64,000 bases of DNA from Desulfonauticus sp. (GTDB lineage Bacteria > Desulfobacterota > Desulfovibrionia > Desulfovibrionales > Desulfonatronovibrionaceae): assembly GCA_030950395.1 (NCBI GenBank), contig JAUZRP010000043.1:1-64000 (forward strand), given 5' to 3'. The notes under the pieces are model-generated. The model was not told the DNA's origin. It was given only the letters and a program-made list of their open reading frames with translations, and searched no databases. The position numbers were made by a program, and so were the translations under genes. Of the stretch, positions 1-8,794 are shown piece by piece. Numbering within the stretch: position 1 is the stretch's first letter; every line of letters begins with the position of its first letter.

Positions 1-414
1 GAAGATATAAAAACTTGGCTAATTAAAAAGGATTTAGAATTTACACAACAAGACGTAGATCTTATTTATGACTATTTAGGCGGCAGTGTGGCCCACATAA
101 AAAAACTCATTGATTATAAATTCAGATATAATTCTTTAAAAAAGCAGTTAGAAGAAATGACAGAAATGGCGGAAAACGAAATAAAATTCACTTTTAAAGA
201 AGCAAGAAAGTCAAATAAAGATTACCTGATAGACGCTTTTAAAAATATAGTAAAAGATATTCTTAAAAAAGGATATAGCAATAGAGACTCAAAAGAAGAT
301 GAAGAAGCAATAGACTTTTTTTGTGAAAAAGAAATATTATTTTACAACCCAGTAAAAAACATCACCACCGCCAATAGTAGAATATACGTAAAAGCGTTTG
401 AGAGAATTTTGTAA
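1..414 (+). CDS. C-terminal part of an AAA+ / archaeal-type ATP-binding protein (5' end outside the window)
   Basis: Frame 1 is open from base 1 (EDIKTWLIKKDLEFTQQDVDLIYDYLGGSVAHIKKLI...) into the listed ORF 88..414, so the GTG at 88 is not the real start. The YDYLGGSVAHIKKLI type sequence resembles the C-terminal region of PF01637-type ATPases. Confidence 0.55.
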   Translation, partial: EDIKTWLIKKDLEFTQQDVDLIYDYLGGSVAHIKKLIDYKFRYNSLKKQLEEMTEMAENEIKFTFKEARKSNKDYLIDAFKNIVKDILKKGYSNRDSKEDEEAIDFFCEKEILFYNPVKNITTANSRIYVKAFERIL

Positions 415-600
415 TTTGTAATTGGTAGTTGGTGTTTGAGGGGATGGGAGGCGGGGAAGGTCTTAGATGTGATAAAGGTTTTAGAAGTGTTAGAGGCAAA
501 CGTTTGAGGATAATACTGTGAGCAGTGAACTGTAATCTATGAATAGTGAACAAAATGCTGCTAGAGGCAGACTGAGTGTCTGCCCCTGTCTCTCCGTGAT
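409..600. repeat. Composite dispersed repeat block (gtaatttgtaattgg ... gtgaacaaaatg ... GGCAGAC-tgagt-GTCTGCC)
   Basis: Shares ordered motifs with the reverse complement of 57.30-57.41 kb and single motifs with 55.73-55.82 kb. Confidence 0.75.
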
Positions 601-648
601 GGTTTGTACTGAGAGGGGCACGAATTTCCCCAATACTAACTGACTTAA

Positions 649-3090
649 CTATTGAGGAGAAGTATGAGGTTTGTCTTTGAGCAAACGTTGTGTCAGGTGA
701 GCATAAATATCCTGGTCATAACCAAATATGTTCTCGTTATACCCTAATAAAGCTTTAGAAATTACTTCGTCCATGTGTTTTACTTTGATTATCTTTAAAC
801 CTTTTAAAACATCTTCTGGTATCTCTTCCAGATCTTTAGCATTTTCCCAGGGAATAATAACTTCTTTAATATCTGCTCGTTTGGCTGCAAAAATTTTTTC
901 TTTTAATCCGCCAATGGCTAGCACCCTACCACGCAGAGTAATTTCTCCAGTCATGGCCAAATTATTTTTCACCGGAACGTTTAACAGGGCTGAAACCAGA
1001 CTGGTGGCCAAGGTAATGCCAGCAGATGGTCCATCTTTGGGGATGGCCCCTTCAGGAACATGGATATGAACATCAATTTCTTTATAAAAATCAGGGCGCA
1101 AACCAAACAACTCAGAACGAGATCGAACATAACTAAAAGCAGCTTTAGCACTTTCTTGCATCACATCTCCCAGTTTACCAGTAATTTCTAATTTGCCCGT
1201 GCCCGGCATAATAGAAACTTCTACTAATAAAATCTCTCCACCCATTTCGGTCCAGGCCAAGCCATTAGTAACACCAACCAGGGGTTCTTTTTCCCTTTCA
1301 CTGTGCCTTACTTTAGGCACGCCCAGATAAGTAGAAAGATTATTTTTATTTATTTGAACTTGAGTTATTGTCTTATCTTCTACGATTTTTTTAGCCACCT
1401 TACGACAAATAGCTGCTATCTGGCGCTCCAAGTTCCTCACTCCTGCTTCTCGGGTATATTCTTGAATAATCTTTTCCACAGCTCCTTCTGACATCCTAAT
1501 CTGATTGTTTTCTAGCCCATGGGCTTTTAATTGTTTAGGCCAAAGAAAATAACGCACTATTTTCTTTTTTTCTGTTTCCAGATATCCAGATAATTGAATA
1601 ATTTCCATTCTGTCCTGCAAAGGCAGTGGAATCGTATGTAAACTATTGGCCGTAGTAATAAAGAATATATTGGATAAATCATAATCTAAATCTAGATAAT
1701 GATCGTTAAACGCGTAATTTTGCTCTGGATCTAATACTTCCAAAAGGGCAGCCGAAGGATCTCCCCTAAAATCTGTACTCATTTTATCCACTTCGTCCAA
1801 ACAAAAGACAGGGTTATTATATTTTACCTTTTTTAAGCTTTGAATAATCTTTCCTGGCAGGGCTCCTACATAAGTACGTCTATGTCCCCTAATCTCAGCC
1901 TCATCCCGCACTCCCCCAAGGGACAAACGAACAAAATCCCTACCCATGGCTCGGGCTATAGACTTGGCTAAAGAAGTTTTACCAACTCCAGGAGGTCCCA
2001 CCAAACAAAGAATAGGTCCTTTTACTTTGTCTACCAGACTCTGAACTGCCAGATACTCCAGAATCCTTTCTTTGGGTTTTTCCAGACCATAGTGGTCCTT
2101 ATCTAAAATTTTAGCTGCTTGTTTCAAGTCTATCTTGACATCTTTTAAGTCTAACCAAGGCAAGGATAATATCCAATCAATATAATTATAGGCAACAGTA
2201 TATTCAGCTGCATTTGTAGGCGTTAATTTAAGCTTTTTCAGCTCTTCCAAGGCCCTTTCTTTGGCCTCCTGAGGCATATTCTTTTCTTCTATTCTCTTTT
2301 TCAACTTATCTAACTCAGCCTTTGGATCTACATCGTGCCCCATTTCTTTGTGAATGGCTTTTAGTTGTTCAGAAAGATAGTATTCCCTTTGATTTTTCTC
2401 TATCTGCTTTTTAACTCGCTCTTTTATCTTGCGCTCCAGCCCAACTACGTCAATTGCTCCAAGCAAAAAGCCATAAACTTTTTCCAGACGGACTACAGGA
2501 TCGTCTATTTCCAATACTTCTTGCTTTTCTTTAAAACTTACATTCACCAGATGAGGCAAAATCCCATCAGCTAAAAAAGACGGATCATTTAAATTGGCCA
2601 GAGTCAAAAGAGATTCTTTCGCAAGTTTAGGATTTAAGTTTGCAAATTCTTCTAAAGCTTCTTGAGCTAAATGAATAAGGGGCTCGGCTTTTTTCTGATC
2701 ATAATCAGCAACGTCAGGATAATAAAAAACTTTTGCCTGATAAAAGTCTCCTTTTCTAAAATTTTTTTTGTCTATCCTGGCTCTGTAAATACCTTCAAAA
2801 AGCACTTTTCTCGTGCCATCAGGCATTTTAAAAACTTGCAAGACCCGAGAAACACATCCTACATCATAAAGCTCCTCTACATCTGGCTCGTCTATTTCTG
2901 GATCTTTTTGGGTAACCAAAAAAATTCTTTTATCAAAATTTTCAATCGCGGCTTCAATGGCTTTAACAGACTTTTCTCTACCCACAAAAAGAGGAATAAT
3001 GGCTTTTGGAAACATCACCACTTCTCGTAAAGCCATTACTGGCAACACTTCAGACTCTGGGGCAAAATACGCAAACGACCTATTTTCCAT
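649..3090 (-). CDS. lon: ATP-dependent protease La (Lon)
   Basis: 813 aa; Walker [16 protein letters not shown], Lon N-domain, and catalytic Ser motif [12 protein letters not shown] in the C-terminal protease domain. Confidence 0.98.
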   Translation of the reverse strand: MENRSFAYFAPESEVLPVMALREVVMFPKAIIPLFVGREKSVKAIEAAIENFDKRIFLVTQKDPEIDEPDVEELYDVGCVSRVLQVFKMPDGTRKVLFEGIYRARIDKKNFRKGDFYQAKVFYYPDVADYDQKKAEPLIHLAQEALEEFANLNPKLAKESLLTLANLNDPSFLADGILPHLVNVSFKEKQEVLEIDDPVVRLEKVYGFLLGAIDVVGLERKIKERVKKQIEKNQREYYLSEQLKAIHKEMGHDVDPKAELDKLKKRIEEKNMPQEAKERALEELKKLKLTPTNAAEYTVAYNYIDWILSLPWLDLKDVKIDLKQAAKILDKDHYGLEKPKERILEYLAVQSLVDKVKGPILCLVGPPGVGKTSLAKSIARAMGRDFVRLSLGGVRDEAEIRGHRRTYVGALPGKIIQSLKKVKYNNPVFCLDEVDKMSTDFRGDPSAALLEVLDPEQNYAFNDHYLDLDYDLSNIFFITTANSLHTIPLPLQDRMEIIQLSGYLETEKKKIVRYFLWPKQLKAHGLENNQIRMSEGAVEKIIQEYTREAGVRNLERQIAAICRKVAKKIVEDKTITQVQINKNNLSTYLGVPKVRHSEREKEPLVGVTNGLAWTEMGGEILLVEVSIMPGTGKLEITGKLGDVMQESAKAAFSYVRSRSELFGLRPDFYKEIDVHIHVPEGAIPKDGPSAGITLATSLVSALLNVPVKNNLAMTGEITLRGRVLAIGGLKEKIFAAKRADIKEVIIPWENAKDLEEIPEDVLKGLKIIKVKHMDEVISKALLGYNENIFGYDQDIYAHLTQRLLKDKPHTSPQ

Positions 3091-3174
3091 AAAACCATCT
3101 ACCTCCCTTGCATAATTGCAACTTCATCCCGCAATTTTTTAACCGTCATTTCCAACCATCACCTTTAACCTCTA

Positions 3175-4431
3175 TCAGGCACTCTTACTTTCCTGGTCGT
3201 AAATCAGTATGGGTTCTAAACCATTTTCTACTACAGCTTTGTTGACCAAACACTCTTTCACTCCCTCTAAGGAAGGCAATTTGTACATGATGTCGAGCAT
3301 AATCTCTTCCATTACACTGCGTAAACCTCTTGCTCCTGTTTTATTAGAGTAAGCCTTTTGAGCAATGACCTTTAACGCATTTTTGGTGAATCTTAACTTT
3401 ACATTATCCAATTCAAACAATTTTTGATACTGCCTGGTTAAAGCATTCTTGGGCTCTACTAATATCCTTACCAAATCGTCCTCAGTCAATTCTTCCAAAT
3501 AGGTAATCACAGGGATTCTGCCCACAAATTCTGGAATCAAACCAAAATGGATCAAATCCTCTGGTATAACCTTAGAAAGTAGTTGCTCTACTTTATGGTC
3601 TTTGTGCACGATTTTGGCTCCAAACCCAAGTCCACTTCCGGCCACTCTTTGCTGAACAATCTTCTCCAATCCAATAAAAGCTCCACCCATAATAAATAAA
3701 ATATTAGAAGTGTCTATTTTTAGGAACTCCTGTTGAGGGTGTTTTCTACCTCCTTTGGGAGGAATGTTGGCAATAGTGCCTTCAATAATTTTGAGCAAAG
3801 CCTGCTGTACTCCTTCACCAGACACGTCTCTAGTAATAGACGGATTGTCTCCCTTACGCCCAATTTTATCAATTTCATCGATATAAATTATACCTTTAGA
3901 AGCTGCTTCCAGATCATAATCAGCATTTTGCACCAATTGCACTAAAATATTTTCTACATCTTCTCCTACATAACCGGCCTCTGTTAAAGTGGTAGCATCA
4001 GCAATGGCAAAAGGAACATTTAAAATTTTGGCCAAGGTCTTGGCCAGTAAAGTTTTTCCAGAACCAGTAGGGCCAATTAACAAAATATTAGACTTATCCA
4101 GCTCTACATCTTTGGACAAACCAGCATCTTTATAATGAATTCGTTTGTAATGATTGTACACAGCTACAGATAAAACTTTTTTGGCCTGTTCCTGTCCAAT
4201 AACGTATTCGTCCAAAGCTGATTTTATTTTGGCAGGAGACAAAATATCTTTATTTTCTGCAGACACAACATTGTCTGTATCCTGAGCAAGAATCTCTTCA
4301 CAAAGGGCTACGCATTCATTACAAATATAAACATTAGGACCTGCAATTAACCTCTCTACCTCATCCTGACCTTTTCCACAAAAAGAACATCTTATATTTT
4401 TTAAGTACACAGAGCTCTTTTTCTTTGACAT
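3175..4431 (-). CDS. clpX: ATP-dependent Clp protease ATP-binding subunit ClpX
   Basis: N-terminal zinc-binding CSFCGKGQ...CNECVALC, Walker [12 protein letters not shown]; adjacent to clpP. Confidence 0.98.
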   Translation of the reverse strand: MSKKKSSVYLKNIRCSFCGKGQDEVERLIAGPNVYICNECVALCEEILAQDTDNVVSAENKDILSPAKIKSALDEYVIGQEQAKKVLSVAVYNHYKRIHYKDAGLSKDVELDKSNILLIGPTGSGKTLLAKTLAKILNVPFAIADATTLTEAGYVGEDVENILVQLVQNADYDLEAASKGIIYIDEIDKIGRKGDNPSITRDVSGEGVQQALLKIIEGTIANIPPKGGRKHPQQEFLKIDTSNILFIMGGAFIGLEKIVQQRVAGSGLGFGAKIVHKDHKVEQLLSKVIPEDLIHFGLIPEFVGRIPVITYLEELTEDDLVRILVEPKNALTRQYQKLFELDNVKLRFTKNALKVIAQKAYSNKTGARGLRSVMEEIMLDIMYKLPSLEGVKECLVNKAVVENGLEPILIYDQESKSA

Positions 4432-4444
4432 AACTAAAACCTCT

Positions 4445-5044
4445 CTATGTTGTTAAATTTTCTCTGGACACCAAAACTTTATCAATAAGTCCATAGTCTT
4501 GGGCCTCTGTTGCTCCCATAAAATAATCTCTGTCCGTATCCTGCTCTATTTTTTTTATATCTTGACCCGTATGTTGGGCTAAAATCTCATTTAAGATGCT
4601 TTTTAAACGGATAATTTCTTTGGCCTGAATATCAATATCTGTGGCCTGACCTTGAAATCCCCCCATAGGCTGATGGATTAGAATTCTACTGTGCGGAAGC
4701 GCATAACGCATGCCTTTTTCACCAGAAGCCAGAAGCAAGGCCGCCATGCTTGCTGCCTGCCCCACACATACAGTGGCTACAGGGGCAGAAATATATTGCA
4801 TGGTATCATAAATAGCTAGACCAGCAGTCACAGACCCACCAGGTGAATTTATGTAAAAATTAATTTCTTTTTCTGGATTTTCTGATTCCAAAAACAATAA
4901 CTCAGCACAAATTAAATTGGCCACATGATCATCTATGGCTGTGCCCAAAAAAACAATCCTATCTTTTAATAACCTAGAAAATATGTCATACGCTCTTTCA
5001 CCCCTTCCAGTGGTTTCGATTACCATAGGAATAGTATAGGACAT
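4445..5044 (-). CDS. clpP: ATP-dependent Clp protease proteolytic subunit ClpP
   Basis: 199 aa; [14 protein letters not shown] (catalytic Ser) and HSRILIHQP (catalytic His) motifs. Confidence 0.98.
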   Translation of the reverse strand: MSYTIPMVIETTGRGERAYDIFSRLLKDRIVFLGTAIDDHVANLICAELLFLESENPEKEINFYINSPGGSVTAGLAIYDTMQYISAPVATVCVGQAASMAALLLASGEKGMRYALPHSRILIHQPMGGFQGQATDIDIQAKEIIRLKSILNEILAQHTGQDIKKIEQDTDRDYFMGATEAQDYGLIDKVLVSRENLTT

Positions 5045-5169
5045 AAGCCCCCCTTTTTTTAGAAAAATTTCTACTTGTAACCTGTTGGTCTTTAGGCCAA
5101 AGGGATCTACCTAAAAGAGGTCAAAGTTCAGGCATCTATTGCTTAGACCCTATTGGCAACTTATAATTT

Positions 5170-5205
5170 AAACTCTCTGCAAAAACATGTTTTTGCAGAG
5201 AGTTT
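5170..5205. terminator. Perfect 36-bp palindrome, probable terminator between tig and clpP
   Basis: aaactctctgcaaaaacatgtttttgcagagagttt; every base pairs about the centre 5187/5188. T-run follows on the + strand. Confidence 0.65.
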
Positions 5206-5372
5206 TTATAGCCAGCATAGGTAATAAAAATTATAAATAAATATAAAAAAAAGGCAATATCTAAATTGGTTGTCCAGGGTTAAGGTCCCAAACAAATTGG
5301 GCACTCATTTGCTTCCTAAAAAAGTTGATGGGCACGGGAAGCACTTGCTAGCGATGGGTTTTTTTGAGACCG

Positions 5373-6716
5373 CTAATCCTGCTTTTCTTCAGATTTTGCT
5401 TCTTCTGATAAATCCTCTTTTTCTGTCTTAGGAGAAACTTTTTTGATCTTGGCCTCAGAATAAATTAGGTCCATAGCCTTATCTGCCAAAATCTTATCTT
5501 TTAGGGCCAGCAAAAGGTTATTTTTCTCATAAAACTCTCGTACAGATTCAAAAGGCTGTCCTGTATAGGTAGCTATTTTTTGCAACTCTGCATCTATTTC
5601 AGCAGGATCCACTTTTAACCCTTCGTTAGTAGCCACAGCTAAAAGCAAAATTTCAGACTTGGCGATATCTTCAGCTTCTTTGCGAAACTCTTCTTGTAAA
5701 TCCTTTAAAGTTTTGCCTGTTGACTCCAGGCTTTTCCCAGTTTTCTCCAATTTATCAATATATTCTTTAACCTTCTGCTCTATGTGAAACTGCACTAAGG
5801 ATGGAGGTAAGTCAAAACTCACCTTGGCCTTTAAATCTTCTAGTAATTTTGTCTGAGCCACACTCTTGGCCAATTCTTTTCTGGTAGCTTCATAAGACTT
5901 GGCAATAGACTTCCTTAACTCTTCCAAATTTTTAAAATTACCAACCAGGCTAGCAAATTTATCGTTTAACTCTGGCAAGTGTTTCTTTTTTATGTCGTGT
6001 AAAGTAACTTCCATACGAATAGTTTTGCCTGCCAAGTCTTTATTAATAAAATCTTCAGGCAACTTAACCTCTCCAGAACCTGTCTCCCCTGGCTTTAATC
6101 CATAAATAATCTTTTCAAAATCTTCTAAAGCCTGTCCCTGCCCTAATACCAACTGAAAATTGCTGGCCTCAATGCCTTCTAGCGGTTTTTCTCCATCAAA
6201 GGCTTTAAAATCCACGACCACCATCTCTCCAGGCTGAGGAGTTCTAACTTCGTCAATAGGAACAAACTCGGCTACTCTATCTCGCAAACGCTCTATGACA
6301 GCATCTATCTCTTCTTCACGGACAACCACTTCCTCTTCTTCAACTTCCAGGCCTCTATACTCTGGCAATTCAAACTCAGGAGCTACTTCAAAACTAAAAG
6401 AATAATTAAAATCACTGCCTCTAGCCAACTCTCCAGCATCTACGTCAATTTTAGAAAGAGGGGTTATCTTTAAGTCATTTAAAATTTCATTTATATGTAA
6501 GTTAATTAAGTCTGTCTTGGCTTCGTTATAAATCTGTTTTTTAAAGCGACTTTCAATTACAGAAGTAGGCACTCTGCCTTTTCTAAAACCTTTTAAATCT
6601 ATGTCACGACGATATAAAGCTATAGTAGCTGAAAGAGCAGCTTCTACTTCTTCCTTGGGAACTTGCACATTTACCTTACGCTCTACGGCTGAAATTTCTT
6701 CCACCTGATACTGCAT
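5373..6716 (-). CDS. tig: Trigger factor (peptidyl-prolyl isomerase, ribosome-associated chaperone)
   Basis: Ribosome-binding GFRKGRVP motif, FKBP-like middle domain; upstream of clpP/clpX/lon. Confidence 0.97.
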   Translation of the reverse strand: MQYQVEEISAVERKVNVQVPKEEVEAALSATIALYRRDIDLKGFRKGRVPTSVIESRFKKQIYNEAKTDLINLHINEILNDLKITPLSKIDVDAGELARGSDFNYSFSFEVAPEFELPEYRGLEVEEEEVVVREEEIDAVIERLRDRVAEFVPIDEVRTPQPGEMVVVDFKAFDGEKPLEGIEASNFQLVLGQGQALEDFEKIIYGLKPGETGSGEVKLPEDFINKDLAGKTIRMEVTLHDIKKKHLPELNDKFASLVGNFKNLEELRKSIAKSYEATRKELAKSVAQTKLLEDLKAKVSFDLPPSLVQFHIEQKVKEYIDKLEKTGKSLESTGKTLKDLQEEFRKEAEDIAKSEILLLAVATNEGLKVDPAEIDAELQKIATYTGQPFESVREFYEKNNLLLALKDKILADKAMDLIYSEAKIKKVSPKTEKEDLSEEAKSEEKQD

Positions 6717-6742
6717 AATTGCAAAGACCTCCTTAAAAATAA

Positions 6743-6826
6743 TGGTGCGAGAGGGGAGACTCGAACTCCCACGGACAAGCCGCTGGATCCTAAGTCCAGT
6801 GCGTCTACCAATTCCGCCACTCTCGC
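6743..6826 (-). tRNA. tRNA-Leu (anticodon UAG)
   Basis: Reverse complement gcgagagtggcggaattggtagacgcactggacttaggatccagcggcttgtccgtgggagttcgagtctcccctctcgcacca: 7-bp acceptor stem, CTGGA/TCCAG anticodon stem with TAG, GTTCGAGTC T-arm, encoded CCA. Confidence 0.96.
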
Positions 6827-7104
6827 TAAAAAGAAATTTCTATTTAATCTTGTTTAGTTATTCTTGTCAACCAAATGTTTTGCTTAATTCGCCATCTCTT
6901 CTTAAAAGGCTCAAACCAATTGGCTGAAGAATTTTAATGTAGACTGTAATACTAAAATGTTCAATACGCTTTTCTTGCTAAAAAATGTCCCTTCCCCTAT
7001 TGAGGCAGCCTAGATACAGTTTCTACAACTTACAAAAGAACATATTCTGAGGCTCTAAGACCTGAGATAAAATTTTAGGGCGAGAAATAGCCGATTTTTA
7101 AAAA

Positions 7105-8766
7105 TTAAATATTTCTAAAATATTCAGATTGAGCCAAAGAGTAAAGGCGCTTACTCAACCTTGAGGTAAAATCAAAATCTGGCAAAGGCTCTAAGTCTGG
7201 TAAAACAGAGCGCACCACAGGAATATTTAAATCAGCATGGGTCAAATCCACATAAATAGGATAGAGTTTTTGGTTCAGAAGATGATTTTCCAAAGCATCA
7301 AGGTCAGATCCTGTCTCGTTGCTAGAAAAATCTAAAAAATCAGACCATTTTTTTCTACCCACTTCTAACTGCTGGGTCACCTCTGCTTTTACACCATAGG
7401 GAATTTCTGTGGCCGCACTTAATAAAGCCCTGAGGGAATTTAGGTGAGCTGCGCATCCCTTTATAAACTTATTGTCTTTAGTTACGATAAAGGCTTTAAA
7501 ACAAGGGACACCGTGAACAGCACTTAAATCTTGAAAATACACAAAAATTTTACGTTTTTTTAAACGCGCAAAAAAATCTTCCCATTTAGATCCTTTAAAA
7601 TCTACTTCAAACACCTTATCCCAGCTGAAAAGAGACAAGGCCTCACTGTCTCTTTCTATAATTTCTAAAAGGCCATTTAGTCTGGCTTGTTCTATGGTTT
7701 TCCCTGCAGCAAGGCCTGTAGACCCCAAAGAAGACGCAAGTTGAACCTCACCTGGATTAAAAAATAAAAATACAAGCTGGGCAGGCAAAAAAATCTCTTG
7801 GAATCTGTGCTGGGATATTTTTTGAACACCTTTTATCCAAAACAAGGGTTCATTGGTATAGGGGAGATCGGGATGGAGCTGAGCAGGATCTAAAGCCAGG
7901 TGTTTTTTACTTATCTCGGCATAACTTCCCACATACAGTTTCTTTTTCTCTTTTAAATCAATTAACACATTATCGCAAATATTGGCATAAGCGGAAAACC
8001 TCTCGGCCATTTCCATGTACAACCGCAGTCTGGCCTCGTCAAAATTAAATCCTCGCCCAAAAGATATTTGCTCTGCACAAAACTCATAGTCTAACTTTTG
8101 GGTGTGAATACGTTTTTTAAATTTCCATTTACGCCACAAATTAACAGGACACAAACCTTGCTCGTGCTGAAATTCACTACTTTTAAAAATTTTTTGCTCT
8201 TTTAATTTATTATAAACTGTCTTTAAAAACTCATAAGAACCATAAGAACGTGGCTTTGTAAAAGATTTTGCTAAAGGGATAAATTGGGGAGAAACGAACA
8301 GATGCTCTTGCCCAGCTGGTTGGGATGGCAAAAATTCTGGAGGATTAACTTTATCTTCAGGAAGGATTTGTCTTTGTTTTAAGTAATCTAACCACTGCTG
8401 GTGCAAATCGTGATCTGGCAAATGGTCCAATTGGTAAAGAGTTAAAAAGGGGGTATAATTTTTATCTATTTTGGTGGCAAAATCTTTTAAAACTGGTTCT
8501 AACTCTGGCTTTAAACGCATCAATTCCAGCGCAAAAATAGAGCAAAGCTCTGGGTGTAAAAATTGCAAAAATATTTTTTTTACTTCCTCCTTAGACTTAG
8601 TTTGCAACTCTTCTAAAAGGTACTTGTGGGCAAACCAATCTAAGGGATGAGCGCAAAGATACGCAAACACCTGGAGCAGGTCTTTTTGGACTGGATAAAC
8701 TCTACAAAAACCAATACCCTGTTTTACCTTTTCACAGGTTAGATAATAACTCCAGGTATAAGACAT
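7105..8766 (-). CDS. YcaO-domain protein, function unknown
   Basis: 553 aa; GSTGLAAGKTIEQARLNGLLEIIERDSEALSLF matches the YcaO ATP-binding core. No TfuA, E1-like or dehydrogenase partner adjacent. Confidence 0.85.
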   Translation of the reverse strand: MSYTWSYYLTCEKVKQGIGFCRVYPVQKDLLQVFAYLCAHPLDWFAHKYLLEELQTKSKEEVKKIFLQFLHPELCSIFALELMRLKPELEPVLKDFATKIDKNYTPFLTLYQLDHLPDHDLHQQWLDYLKQRQILPEDKVNPPEFLPSQPAGQEHLFVSPQFIPLAKSFTKPRSYGSYEFLKTVYNKLKEQKIFKSSEFQHEQGLCPVNLWRKWKFKKRIHTQKLDYEFCAEQISFGRGFNFDEARLRLYMEMAERFSAYANICDNVLIDLKEKKKLYVGSYAEISKKHLALDPAQLHPDLPYTNEPLFWIKGVQKISQHRFQEIFLPAQLVFLFFNPGEVQLASSLGSTGLAAGKTIEQARLNGLLEIIERDSEALSLFSWDKVFEVDFKGSKWEDFFARLKKRKIFVYFQDLSAVHGVPCFKAFIVTKDNKFIKGCAAHLNSLRALLSAATEIPYGVKAEVTQQLEVGRKKWSDFLDFSSNETGSDLDALENHLLNQKLYPIYVDLTHADLNIPVVRSVLPDLEPLPDFDFTSRLSKRLYSLAQSEYFRNI

Positions 8767-8794
8767 TTTCTAAATTATTTTCCGTGTCAATAGA

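Noticed and set aside
362-553. Minus-strand ORF of 63 aa (MFTIHRLQFTAHS...)
   Set aside because: Translation of the dispersed intergenic repeat words; no protein-like composition and overlaps a real C-terminus.
728-1069. ORFs antisense to lon, clpX, tig, purL, groEL, groES, ffh and other genes (e.g. 728..1069, 5899..6105, 24890..25303, 26489..26809, 43525..43812)
   Set aside because: Shadow ORFs in the reverse frames of strongly supported coding sequences.
6832-7104. Short precursor-peptide ORF for the YcaO gene
   Set aside because: No convincing RBS-preceded small ORF rich in Cys/Ser/Thr; the track ORF 6742..6927 is antisense of the tRNA.
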